DNA of 64,000 nt from Otis tarda (taxonomy: Eukaryota > Chordata > Aves > Otidiformes > Otididae): the NCBI GenBank assembly GCA_026413225.1, contig JAPMTP010000076.1:124001-188000 (forward strand), written 5' to 3'. The notes beneath the pieces were generated by a model, which saw only the letters and a list, made by a program, of their open reading frames with translations, was not told the DNA's origin and did not search any database. Every line of letters starts with the position of its first letter. Position 1 is the first letter of the stretch. Of the stretch, positions 9,199 through 21,500 are shown piece by piece. The position numbers were made by a program, and so were the translations under genes.

Positions 9199-11591
9199 AT
9201 CATAGAATCATAGAATCATAGAATGGTTAGAGTTGGAAGGGACCTTCAAAGGTCATCTAGTCCAACCCCCCCGCAAGAGCAGAGACATCCCCGACTAGAT
9301 CAGGTTGCTCAGAGCCTCATCCAGCCTGGCCTTGAACACTTCCAGGGATGGGGCATCCACCACCTCTCTGGGCAACCTGTTCCAGTGCTCTACAACTCTC
9401 ATTGTAAAAAATTTTTTTCTAATATCTAATCTAAACCTAGCTCCTTCTAATTTAAACCCATTACCCCTTGTCCTATCACAACAGGCCCTACTGAACAGTT
9501 TCTCCCCATCTTTCCTGTAGGCCCCCTTGAGGTATTGGAAGACCGCTATCAGGTCTCCCCGGAGCCTCCTCTTCTCCAGGCTGAACAGCCCCAACTCTCT
9601 CAGCCTGTCCTCATAGGAGAGGTGCTCCAGCCCTCTGATCATCTTGGTGGCCCTCCTCTGGACCCTTTCCAACTGGTCCATGTCCTTCTTGTGTTGGGGG
9701 CTCCAGAACTGGATGCAGTACTCCAGGTGGGGTCTCACCAGGGCAGAGTAGAGGGGCAGAATCACCTCCCTCGACCTGCTGGCCACGCTCCTCTTGATGC
9801 AGCCCAGGATGCGGTTGGCCTTCTGGGCCGCAAGGGTGCATTGCTGGCTCATGTTGAGCTTCTCGTCTACCAGCACTCCCAAGTCTTTCTCCTCAGGGCT
9901 GCTCTCAATCCATTCTCCGCCCAGCCTGTATTTGTGCCTGGGATTGCCACGACCCAGGTGCAGGACCTTGCACTTGGCCTGGTTGAACTTCATGAGGTTG
10001 GCACGGGCCCACCTCTCCAGCCTGTCAAGGTCCCTCTGGATGGTATCCCTCCCTTCCAGCGAGTCGACGGCACCACACAACTTGGTGTCATCGGCGAACT
10101 TGCTGAGGGTGCACTCTATCCCACTGTCCATGTCGCCGACAAAGATGTTGAACAGGGCCGGGCCCAACACGGACCCCTGAGGGACGCCACTGGTGACCGG
10201 TCTCCACTTGGACATTGAGCCGTTGACCACCACTCTCTGAGTGCGGCCATCCAGCCAACTCCTTATCCACCGAGTGGTCCATCCATCGAACCCATGCCTC
10301 TCTAATTTAGAGAGAAGGATGTCACGCGGGACAGTGTCAAAAGCTTTGCACAAGTCCAGGTAGACGATATCCGTTGCCCGTCCCTTGTCCACCGATGCTG
10401 TTACCCCGTCATAAAAGTTCACCAAATTGGTCAGGCACGATCTGCCCTTGGTGAAGCCATGTTGGCTGTCACCAACCACCTCCTTGCTCTCCATGTGCCT
10501 TAGCATGGTTTCCAGGAGAATCTGCTCCATGACCTTGCCAGGCACGGAGGTGAGGCTGACCAGCCTGTAGTTGCCCGGGTCTTCCTTACTCCCCTTTTTA
10601 AAAATGGGGGTTATGTTCCCTCTCTTCCAGTCATCGGGGACCTCACCAGACCGCCACGATTTCTCAAATATGATGGCCAGTGGCTTGGCAACTTCATCCG
10701 CCAGTTCCTTCAGGACGCGCGGATGGATCTCATCAGGCCCCATGGACTTGTGCACCTTCAAGTTCCTTAGATGGTCCTGAACCTGCTCTTCGAGCACCGT
10801 GGGCGGTTCTTCATCCTCACAGTCCCTGCCTGTGCCTTCCACAGCTTGGGTGGGGAGACAAGAGCCCTTATCAGTGAAGACTGAGGCATAAAAGTCGTTG
10901 AGTACCTCAGCCTTCTCCACATCCCGGGTAACCACGACACCCGTTACCTTCTGGAGGGGGCCTACATTCTCCTTGGACTTTCTTTTGTCCCCTACATACC
11001 TGTAAAAGCTTTTCTTGTTACTTTTTATATCCCTGGCCAGATTCGATTCCATCAGGGCTTTAGCCTTCCTCACCCTATCTCTGGCCGCTCGCACAGCCAC
11101 TCGGTAGTCCTCCCAGGCTACCTGTCCCCGCTTCCACCCTCTATAGGCTTCCTTCTTTACTTTCAGTTGGTCCAGGAGCTCCTTGCTCATCCACGCTGGC
11201 CTCCTGGCCTTTTTGCCCGACTTCTTCTTCATCAGGATGCACCTCTGCTGAGCTTGGAGGAGGTGCTCCTTAAATATGGACCAACTTTCCTGGGCCCCTC
11301 TTCCCTCCAGGGCCACCTTCCATGGCACTTTGCCCATGAGGTTCCTGAAGAGGCAGAAGTCCGCCTTCCTGAAATCTAGGGCAGAGAGCTTACTGTGCAG
11401 TTTCCTCGCCGCCCCGTGGATCTTGAATTCCACCGCGTCATGGTCACTGCAGCCAAGGCTGTCCATCAGTTTCACGTCCCCCACCAGCCCCTCCCTGTTG
11501 GTGAGCACAAGGTCCAGCATGGCACCCCTCCTTGTCGGCTCCTCTATCGCCTGCAGGAGGAAGTTATCGTCCACACATTCCAGGAACCTCC
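9199..11591 (-). mobile_element. CR1 LINE, minus strand, 5'-truncated, inserted in satellite
   Basis: The 3' end lies at 9199 and shows the CR1 hallmark of short tandem ATTCTATGATT-type repeats (mirrored as ATAGAATCATAGAATCATAG at 9203-9222) followed on the minus strand by satellite. The element holds the 3' UTR and most of ORF2 and stops abruptly at 11591 inside the endonuclease domain, the usual result of incomplete reverse transcription. The satellite reads TTCGAAATTTA on the left and TTTACCATC on the right, so the insertion lies between the TTCGA and TTTACC segments of a monomer with at most a 4-bp (TTTA) duplication. Confidence 0.97.
9295..11574 (-). CDS. CR1 ORF2 protein, C-terminal 759 codons (reverse transcriptase)
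   Basis: The open frame covers the end of the apurinic-type endonuclease domain (CSDHDAVEF near residue 42), the linker, the full reverse transcriptase including FADDTKLCG, and the C-terminal region. It corresponds to about residues 225-983 of the longer copy at 52967-55918 and differs from it at only a few percent of positions, with no stop or frameshift. One change hits a conserved RT block (NYRLVSL here, NYRPVSL in the other copy). ORF2 enzymes nick target DNA and copy the LINE RNA at the nick. Lacking most of the endonuclease and the 5' part, this copy is a dead insertion with a still-open frame. The first ATG at 11574 is not the natural start. Confidence 0.95.
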   Translation of the reverse strand: MDDNFLLQAIEEPTRRGAMLDLVLTNREGLVGDVKLMDSLGCSDHDAVEFKIHGAARKLHSKLSALDFRKADFCLFRNLMGKVPWKVALEGRGAQESWSIFKEHLLQAQQRCILMKKKSGKKARRPAWMSKELLDQLKVKKEAYRGWKRGQVAWEDYRVAVRAARDRVRKAKALMESNLARDIKSNKKSFYRYVGDKRKSKENVGPLQKVTGVVVTRDVEKAEVLNDFYASVFTDKGSCLPTQAVEGTGRDCEDEEPPTVLEEQVQDHLRNLKVHKSMGPDEIHPRVLKELADEVAKPLAIIFEKSWRSGEVPDDWKRGNITPIFKKGSKEDPGNYRLVSLTSVPGKVMEQILLETMLRHMESKEVVGDSQHGFTKGRSCLTNLVNFYDGVTASVDKGRATDIVYLDLCKAFDTVPRDILLSKLERHGFDGWTTRWIRSWLDGRTQRVVVNGSMSKWRPVTSGVPQGSVLGPALFNIFVGDMDSGIECTLSKFADDTKLCGAVDSLEGRDTIQRDLDRLERWARANLMKFNQAKCKVLHLGRGNPRHKYRLGGEWIESSPEEKDLGVLVDEKLNMSQQCTLAAQKANRILGCIKRSVASRSREVILPLYSALVRPHLEYCIQFWSPQHKKDMDQLERVQRRATKMIRGLEHLSYEDRLRELGLFSLEKRRLRGDLIAVFQYLKGAYRKDGEKLFSRACCDRTRGNGFKLEGARFRLDIRKKFFTMRVVEHWNRLPREVVDAPSLEVFKARLDEALSNLI

Positions 11592-14500
11592 TTTACCATC
11601 AACAGCACAGGACCAGCACTGACAAAATCCACTAAAAATCACGAACATTGGACGATTGCTCCCACACCACAGCTGCCAGCAACTAAAGCACTTGCTGCTC
11701 CTCACCGGCATTTGACGCCGCATCTACAGCATCACAGACATTGGGGTTCTGGGCTTTTCATGACCAACAGCGCATCGACGTATAACATAAAATGCACAGG
11801 GCCGCCCACTGACAAAATACCCTAAAAATCAAGAACGTCAGACGATTGCTCCCACACCAAAAGTGCCAGCAACTCAAACTCTTGCTGCTCCTCAACGACC
11901 GTTGATGCCGTACATACAGCACCACAGACACTGCGGCTCATGGCTTTCCCTGATGAACACCGCTTCCACGTTTACCATCAACTGCACAAAAGCGCCCACT
12001 GAAAAAATACACTAAAAATCACAAACGTCAGACGATTGCTCCCACACCAAAACTGCTAGCAACTAAATCTCTGCTGCTCCTCAGCGGCCGTTGATGTCGC
12101 ATCTACAGCAGCACAGACATTGGGGCTCCGGGCTTTCCCTGACGAACAGCGCTTCAACGTTTACCACCAGCTGCACAGGGCCTCCCACAGAAAAAATACC
12201 CTAAAAATTACGAACGTCAGACGATTGCTCCCACACCAAAAGTGCTAGCAACTCAAGCTCTTGCTGCTTCTCACCGCTGTTGCCACCACATCTACAGCAC
12301 CACAGACATTGGGGCTCCGGGCTTTCCCTGACGAACAGGGCTTCGAAGTTTACCATTAAGTACTAAGGCCCGCCCTCTTACAAAATGCCCTAAAAATCAC
12401 GAATGTCGGACGATTGCTCCCACACCAAAAGTGCCAGCCACTCAAGCTCTTGCTGCTACTCCCCGGCCGTTGACGCCTCATCTACAGCACTACAGACAAT
12501 GGGGCTCTGGGCTTTTCCTGACCAACAGTGCATCGACGTCTAGTATCAACTGCATGGAACCGCGCACTGAAAAAAATACCCTAAAAATCACGAATGTCAG
12601 ATGATTGCTCCCACACCAAAAGTGCCACCAACTAAAGGTCTTGCTGATCCTAACCGGCCATTGGCAGCGCATCTACAGCACCACAGACATCTCGATTCCG
12701 GGCTTTCCCTGTCGAACTGTGCTTCTACATTTAACATCAACTGCACGGAAGCGCCCACTGAAAATATACTCGAAAAATCACGAACGTCGGACAATTGCTC
12801 CCATACGAAAAGTGCCAGCAATTAAAGCTCTTGCTGCTCCTCACAGGCTGTTGACACCGCATCTACAGCACCACCGACACTGGGGCTTCGGGCTTTCCCT
12901 GACCCACAGCGCTTCGACTTTTACCATCAACGGCACGGAAGCGCCCACTGAAAAAAACCACAAAAAATCACGAACATCGGACGATTGCTCCCACACCAAA
13001 AGTGCCAATAACTAAAGCTCTTGCTGCTCCTCACCGGCCGTTGAAGCCTCTTCTACAGCACCACAGACACTGGGGCTGCGGTGTTTCCCTGACGAACAGC
13101 GCTTCGACATTATCATAAAATGCACAGGAGTACCCACTAAAAACATTACCCTAAAAATCACGAACGTCAGACGATTGCTCCCACACCAAAAGTGCCAGCC
13201 ACTCAAGCTCTTGCTGCTCCTCACCGCCCCTTCACACCGCACCTACAGCACCACATACACTGGGGCTCCCGGCTTTCCCTGATGAACAGCGCTTCGATGT
13301 TTACCATCAACTGCACAGGGCCGCCCACTTACAAAATGCCCTAAAAATCATGTACGTGGGACGATTGCTCCCACATCAAAAGTGCCAGCAGCTCAAGCTC
13401 TTGCAGCTCCTCACCGGCTGTTGTCGCAGCATCTACAACAACACAGACACTGGTGCTTCAGGCTTTCCCTGATGAACAGCGTTTCGAAGTTTACCATCAA
13501 CTGCACTGAAGCGCCCACTGAAGAAATTACACTAAAAATCATGAACTTGGGATGATTGTTCCCACACCACAAGTGCCAGCAACTCAGGCTCTTGCTGCTC
13601 CTCACCCACCCTTCACACCGCATCTACAGGACACCAGACACTGGGGCTCTGGGCTTTCCATGATGAACAGCGCTTCTACGTTTTTCATCAACTACACAGG
13701 GCCTCCCACTTACAAAATGCTTCAAAAACCACGAACATTGCACGATTGCTACCCCATCAAAAGTGCCAGCAACTAAACCTCTTGCTGGCCCTCACTGGCC
13801 GATGACGCCGCAACTACAGCACCACAGACATTGGGGCTCTTGGCTTTCCATGGCCAACAGCACTTTGACGTTCGCCATCAACTGCAGGGAAGAGCCCACT
13901 GAAAACATACCCTAAAAATCACGAACGTCGGACGATTGCTCCCACACCACAAGTGCCAGCAACTAAAGCTCTTGCTGCTCCTCACCGGCCGTTGACGCCA
14001 CACGTACAGCACCAGAGACACTGGGGATTCAGGCTTTCCCTGACGAACAACGCTTCAACTTTTAACATAAACTGTAGGAAAACGCCCACGAAAAACATTA
14101 CCCTAAAAAGTATGAATGTCGGACAATTGCTCCCACACCAAAAGTGCCAGCCACTCAAGCTCTTGCTGCTCCTCAGCGGCCATTGGCAGCGCACCTACAG
14201 CAGCACAGACATTGGGGCTCCGGGCTTTCCCTGAGGAGCAGGGCTTCGACGTTTGCCATCAGCTGCACGTGGGCTACCCACTGATAAAATGCCCTAAAAA
14301 TCACGAACGTGGGACGATTGTCCCCACAACAAAAGTGCCAGCAACTGAAGCTCTTGCTGCACCTTACCGGCTGTTGACGCCTCATCTACAGCACCAGAGA
14401 CACTGGGGCTCCAGGCTTTCCTTGACGTACAGCGCTTCGACGTGTACCATCAACTACATGGGAGAACCCACTAAAAACAATACCCTAAAAATCACCAACG

Positions 14501-15595
14501 TCGGACGATTGCTCTCACACCAAAAGATTAAAAGTGCCAGCATCGAAAGCTCTTTCTGCTCCTCACCGGTCCTTCACACCGCGTCTATAGCACCACAGAG
14601 ATTGGGGCTCCAGGTTTTCCCTGACGAACAGCGCTTCGAAGTTTACCATCAACTGCACACGGCCACCTACTGAATATATACCCTAAAAGTCACGAATGTC
14701 AGACGGTTGCTCTCACACTCAAAGTGCCAGCAACTAAGGCTCTTGCTGCTCCTCACCGGCACCTGACGCCGCATCTACAGCACCACCGACACTAGGGATG
14801 CTTTCCTTCTTTGTCGAACAGAGCTTTGACGTTTACCATCTGTCACACTGCATAGCCCACTTAAAAAATACCCTAAAAATCACAATCCTCCGACGATTGC
14901 TCCCACACCAAAAGTTTTAGAAACTAAAGCTCTTGCTGCTCCTCACCCTCCCTTCACACCGCATCTACAGCGCCACAGACATTGGGGCTCTGGCCTTTCC
15001 CTGACCAACAGCGCTTCGATGTTTACCATCAACTGCACAGCGCCGCCCACTGATAAAATGCCCTAAAAATTACGACCTTTGGATGATTGCTCCCACACCA
15101 AAAGTGCCAGCAACTAAAGCTCTTGCTGCTTCTCACCGGCCTTTGATGCCTCATCTACAGCACCACAGACACTGGCTCCACTGGGGCTGCGGTCTTTCCC
15201 TGATGAAGAATGCTTCGACGCTTCCCATAAACTGAACAGGAGTACCCACTAAAAACATTACCCTAAAAATCACGAACGTCGGACGATTGCTCCCACCCCA
15301 AAAGTGCCAGCAACTCAAGCTCTTACTGCTCCTCACCGGCTGTTGTCGCAGCATCTACAACAACACAGACACTGGTGCTTCAGGCTTTCCGTGATGAACA
15401 GCGTTTCGAAGTTTACCATCAACTGCACTGAAGCGCCGACTGAAGAAATTACACTAAAAATCACGAACTTGGGACGATTGCTCCCACACCACAAGTGCCA
15501 GCAACTAAAGCTCTTGCTGCTCCTCACCGGCCGTTGACGCCACACGTAAAGCACCAGAGACACTGGGGATTCAGGCTTTCCCTGACGAACAACGC
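11592..15595 (+). repeat. Diverged 191-bp satellite, plus orientation (about 21 monomers)
   Basis: Continuation of the edge array after the CR1. Monomers keep the same order of blocks as at 7917-9198 and show comparable divergence from each other; no multi-monomer periodicity stands out. A few monomers share longer matches: 13411-13560 and about 15330-15480 both have TGTTGTCGCAGCATCTACAA and TTTCGAAGTTTACC, suggesting local exchange. The block ends at 15595 inside a monomer at CTGACGAACAACGC, where orientation flips. Confidence 0.92.
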
Positions 15596-18500
15596 CCCAA
15601 TGTCTGTGCTGCTGTACATGCGCTGCAAATGGCCACTGAGGAGCAGCAAGAGCTTGAGTGGCTGGCACTTTTGGTGTGGGAGCAATCGTCCGACGTTCGT
15701 GATTTTTAGGGTTTTTTTTCAGGGAGCGCCCACATGTAGATGGTGGTAAACGACAAAGCCCTGTTCTTCAGGGAAAGCCTGGAGCCCCAATGTCTGTGCT
15801 GCTGTAGGTGCACTGCCAATGGCCGCTGAGGAGCAGCAAGAGCTTGAGTGGCTGGCACTTTTGGTGTGGGAGCAATGCTCCGACGTTCCTGATTTTTGGG
15901 CATTTTTTTTCAGTGGGCGCCCACGTGCAGCTGGTGGTAAACGTCGAAGCCCTGTTCGTCAGGGAAAGCCTGGAGCCCCAATGTCTGTGCTGCTGTAGAT
16001 GCGCTGCCAATGGCCGCTGAGGAGCAGCAAGAGCTTGAGTGGCTGGCACTTTTGGTGTGGGAGCAATGCTCCGACGTTCCTGATTTTTGGGCATTTTTTT
16101 TCAGTGGGCGCCCACGTGCAGCTGGTGGTAAACGTCGAAGCCCTGTTCGTCAGGGAAAGCCCGGAGCCCCAATGTCTGTGGTGCTGTAGGTGCGCTGCCA
16201 ATGGCCGCTGAGGAGCAGCAAGAGCTTGAGTGGCTGGCACTTTTGGTGTGGGAGCAATGGTCCGACCTGTGTGATTTTTCAGGGTGTTTTTTGAGGGTGA
16301 GCCCAGGTGCAGCACGTGGTAGAAGCAGAAGCCCTGTTTGTCAGGGAAAGCCTGGAGCCCCAATGTCTGTGGTGCTGTAGATGCGCTGCCAATGGCCGCT
16401 GAGGAGCAGCAAGAGCTTGAGTGGCTGGCAGTTTTGTTGTGGGAGCAATGCTCCGACGTTCCTGATTTTTGGGGGTTTTTTTTCAGTGGGCGCCCACGTG
16501 CAGCTGGTGGTAAACATCGAAGCCCTGTTCGTCAGGGAAAGCCCGGAGCCCCAATGTCTGTGCTGCTGTAGGTGCGCTGCCAATGGCCGCTGAGAAGCAG
16601 CAAGAGCTTGAGTGGCTGGCCCTTTTGGTGTGGGAGCAATGGTCCGACGTTCGTGATTTTTCGGGGTTATTTTTCAGGGGCCTCCCGCCTGCAGCTGGTG
16701 GTGAACGTCGAAGCCCTGTTCCTCAGGGAAAGCCCAGAGCCCCAATGTCTGTGGTGCAGTAGGTGGACTGCTAATAGCCGCTGAGGAGCAGCAAGATTTT
16801 GAGTGGCTGGCACTTTTGGTGTGGGAGCAATGGTCCGACGGTCGTGATTTTTCGGGGTTTTTTTTAAAGGGAGCGCCCACATGTAGATGGTTGTAAACGT
16901 CGAAGCCCTGTTCGTCAGGGAAAGCCCGGAGCCCCAATTTCTGTGGTGCTGTAGGTACACTGCGAATGGCCGCTGAGGAGTAGCAAGAGCTTGAGTGGCT
17001 GGCACTTTTGGTGTGGGAGCAATGGTCCGACGTTCGTGATTTTTTGGGGTTATTTTTCAGGGGGCTCCCACGTGCAGCTGGTGGTGAACGTCGAAGCCCT
17101 GTTCGTCAGGGAAAGCCCGGAGCCCCAATGTCTGTGCTGCTGTAGGTGCGCTGCCAATGGCCGCTGAGGAGCAGCAAGAGCTTGAGTGTCTGGCACTTTT
17201 GGTGTGGGAGCAATCGTCCGACGTTCGTGATTTTTTTGGGTTTTTTTGAGGGTGAGCCCAGATGCAGCACGTGATAGAAGTAGAAGCCCTGTTCGTCAGA
17301 GAAAGCCCTGAGCCCCAGTGTCTGTGCTGCTGTAGATGCGCTGCCAATGGCCGCTGAGGAGCAGCAAGAGCTTGAGTGTCTGGCACGTTTGGTGTGGAAG
17401 CAATGGTCCGACGTTCGTGATTTTTCGGGGTTTATTTTCAGGGGGCGCCCACGTGCAGCTGGTGGTAAACCTCAAAGCCCTGTTCGCCAGGGAAAGCCCG
17501 GAGCCCCAATGTCTGTGCTGCTGTAGCTGCGCTGCCAATGGCCGCTGAGGAGCAGCAAGAGCTTGAGTGGCTGGCACTTTTGGTGTGGGAGCAATGCTCC
17601 GACGTTCCTGATTTTTGGGCATTTTTTTTCAGGGGGCGCCCACGTGCAGCTGGTGGTAAACGTCGAAGCCCTGTTCGTCAGGGAATGCCCGGAGCCCCAA
17701 TGTCTGTGGTGCTGTAGGTGCGCTGCCAATGGCCGCTGAGGAGCAGCAAGAGCTTGAGTGGCTGGCACTTTTGGTGTGGGAGCAATGGTCCGACCTTCGT
17801 GATTTTTCAGGGTGTTTTTTGAGGGTGAGCCCAGGTGCAGCACGTGGTAGAAGTCGAAGCCCTGTTTGTCAGGGAAAGCCCGGAGCCCCAATGTCTGTGG
17901 TGCTGTAGATGCGCTGCCAATGGCCGCTGAGGAGCAGCAAGAGCTTGAGTGTCTGGCACTTTTGGTGTGGGAGCAATCATCCGACGTTCGTGATTTTTCG
18001 GGGTTTTTTTTTCAGTGGGTGCCCACGTGTAGCTGGTGGTAAACATCGAAGCCCTGTTCGTCAGGGAAAGCCCGGAGCCCCAATGTCTGTGCTGCTGTAG
18101 ATGCGCTGCCAATGGCCGCTGAGGAGCAGCAAGAGCTTGAGTGGCTGGCACTTTTGATATGGGAGCAATGGTCCGACGTGGCTGATTTTTCAGAGTTTTT
18201 TTTTCAGGGGGCACCCACGTGCAGCTGGTGGTAAACGTCGAAGCCCTGTTCGTCAGGGAAAGCCCGGAGCCCCAATGTCTGTGCTGCTGTAGGTGCACTG
18301 CCAATGGCCACTGAGGAGCAGCAAGAGCTTGAGTGGCTGGCACTTTTGGTGTGGGAGCAATTGTCCGACGTTCGTGATTTTTCGGGTTTTTTTTTCAGGG
18401 GGCGCCCAGGTCCAGCTCTTGGTAAACGTCGAAGCCCTGTTCGTCATTGAAATCCTGGAGCCCCAATGTCTGTGCTGCTGTCGGTGTGCTGCCAATGGCC

Positions 18501-21500
18501 GCTGAAGAGCAGCAAGAGCTTGAGTGTCTGGCACTTTTGGTGTGGGAGCAATGGTCCGACGTTCGTGATTTTTCGGGGTTTTTTTTCAGGGAGCGCCCAA
18601 GTGCAGCTGGTGGTAAACGTTGAAGCCCTGTTAGTCAGAGAATGCCCTGAGCCCCAATGTCTGTGCTGCTGTAGGTGCGCTGCCAATGGCCGCTGAGGAG
18701 CAGCAAGAGCTTGAGTGGCTGGCACTTTTGGTGTGGGAGCAATGGTCCGACGTTCGTGATTTTTCGGGGTTTATTTTCAGGGGGCGCCCACGTGCAGCTG
18801 GTGGTAAACCTCGAAGCCCTGTTCGCCAGGGAAAGCCCGGAGCCCCAATGTCTGTGCTGCTGTAGGTGCGCTGCCAATGGCCGCTGAGGAGCAGCAAGAG
18901 CTTGAGTGGCTGGCACTTTTGGTGTGGGAGCAATCGTCTGACGTTCAAGATTTTTCGGGGTTTTTTTTTAGGTGGAGCCCACGTGCAGCTGGTGGTAAAG
19001 GTTGAAGCCCTGTTTGTCAGAGAAAGCCCGGAGCCCCAGTTTCTGTGGTGCTGTAGGTACACTGCGAATGGCCGCTGAGGAGCAGCAAGAGCTTGAGTGG
19101 CTGGCAATTTTGGTGTGGGAGCAATGGTCCGACGTTCATGATTTTTTCGGGGTTTTTTTTCAGGGAGCGCCCACGTGCAGCTGGTGGTAAACGTCGAAGC
19201 CCTGTTCGTCAGGGAATGCCCGGAGCCCCAATGTCTGTGGTGCTGTAGGTGCGCTGCCAATGGCCGCTGAGGAGCAGCAAGAGCTTGAGTGGCTGGCACT
19301 TTTGGTGTGGGAGCAATGGTCCGACGTTCGTGATTTTTCAGGTTGTTTTTTGAGGGTGAGCCCAGGTGCAGCACGTGGTAGAAGTCGAAGCCCTGTTTGT
19401 CAGGGAAAGCCCGGAGCCCCAATGTCTGTGGTGCTGTAGATGCGCTGCCAATGGCCGCTGAGGAGCAGCAAGAGCTTGAGTGGCTGGCACTTTTGGTGTG
19501 GGAGCAATCATCCGACGTTCGTGATTTTTCGGGGTTTTTTTTTCAGTGGGCGCCCACGTGCAGCTGGTGGTGAACGTCGAAGCCCTGTTCCTCAGGGAAA
19601 GCCCGGAGCCCCAATGTCTGTGCTGCTGTAGCTGCGCTGCCAATGGCTGCTGAGGAGCAGCAAGAGCTTGAGTGGCTGGCACTTTTGGTGTGGGAGCAAT
19701 CGTCTGACGTTCAAGATTTTTCGGGGTTTTTTTTTAGGTGGAGCCCACGTGCAGCTGGTGGTAAAGGTTGAAGCCCTGTTTGTCAGAGAAAGCCCGGAGC
19801 CCCAGTTTCTGTGGTGCTGTAGGTACACTGCGAATGGCCGCTGAGGAGCAGCAAGAGCTTGAGTGGCTGGCAATTTTGGTGTGGGAGCAATGGTCCGACG
19901 TTCAAGATTTTTTGTGGTTTTTTTTTCAGGAGGCGCCCACGTGCAGCTGGTGGTAAACGTCAAATCCCTGTTTGTCAGGTAAAGCCCGGAGCCCCAATGT
20001 CTGTGCTGCTGTAGATGCGCTGCCAATGGCCGCTGAGGAGCAGCAAGAGCTTGAGTGGTTGGCACTTTTGGTGTGGGAGCAATGGTCCGACGTTCGTGAT
20101 TTTTCAGGGTTAATTTTCAGGGAGCGCCCACATGTAGCTGGTGGTAAACGACAAAGCCCTGTTCGTCAGGGAAAGCCTGGAGCCCCAATGTCTGTGCTGC
20201 TGTAGGTGCGCTGCCAATGGCCGCTGAGGAGCAGCAAGAGCTTGAGTGGCTGGCACTTTTGGTGTGGGAGCAATGCTCCGACGTTCGTGATTTTTCGGGG
20301 TTTTTTTTCAGGGAGCGCCCAAGTGCAGCTGGTGGTAAACGTCGAAGCCCTGTTCGTCAGGGAAAGCCCGGAGCCCCAATGTCTGTGCTGCTGTAGGTGC
20401 GCTGCCAATGGCCGCTGAGGAGCAGCAAGAGCTTGAGTGGCTGGCACTTTTGGTGTGGGAGCAATGGTCCGACGTTCGTGATTTTTCGGGGTTTTTTTTC
20501 AGGGTGAGCCCACGTGCAGCTGGTGGTAAACGTCAATGCCCTGTTCGTCAGGGAAAGCCCTGAGCCCCAGTGTCTGTGCTGCTGTAGGTGCGCTGCCAAT
20601 GGCCGCTGAGGAGCAGCAAGAGCTTGAGTGGCTGGCACTTTTGGTGTGGGAGCAATGGTCCGACGTTCGTGATTTTTCAGGGATTTTTTTCAGGGGGCGC
20701 CCACGTGCAGCTGGTGGTAAACCTCGAAGCCCTGTTCGCCAGGGAAAGCCCGGAGCCCCAATGTCTGTGCTGCTGTAGGTGCGCTGCCAATGGCCGCTGA
20801 GGAGCAGCAAGAGCTTGAGTGGCTGGCACTTTTGGTGTGGGAGCAATCGTCTGACGTTCAAGATTTTTCGGGGTTTTTTTTTAGGTGGAGCCCACCTGCA
20901 GCTGGTGGTAAAGGTTGAAGCCCTGTTTGTCAGAGAAAGCCCGGAGCCCCAGTTTCTGTGGTGCTGTAGGTACACTGCCAATGGCCGCTGAGGAGCAGCA
21001 AGAGCTTGAGTGGCTGGCAATTTTGGTGTGGGAGCAATGGTCCGACGTTCATGATTTTTCGGGGTTTTTTTTCAGGGAGCGCCCACGTGCAGCTGGTGGT
21101 AAACGTCAAATCCCTGTTTGTCAGGTAAAGCCCGGAGCCCCAATGTCTGTGCTGCTGTAGGTGCGCTGCCAATGGCCGCTGAGGAGCAGCAAGAGCTTGA
21201 GTGTCTGGCACTTTTGGTGTGGGAGCAATGGTCCGACGTTCGTGATTTTTCAGGGTTTTTTTTCAGGGAGCGCCCACATGTAGATGGTGGTAAACGACAA
21301 AGCCCTGTTCTTCAGGGAAAGCCTGGAGCCCCAATGTCTGTGCTGCTGTAGGTGCACTGCCAATGGCCGCTGAGGAGCAGCAAGAGCTTGAGAGGCTGGC
21401 ACTTTTGGTGTGGGAGCAATGCTCCGACGTTCCTGATTTTTGGGGATTTTTTTCAGTGGGCGCCCATGTGCAGCTGGTGGTAAACGTCGAAGCCCTGTTC

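Noticed and set aside
9535-10218. Plus-strand frames opposite the CR1 ORF2 (and the matching minus-strand ones at 54995-55678)
   Set aside because: Antisense shadows of the reverse-transcriptase frame; they recur identically in both CR1 copies and have no domain of their own.
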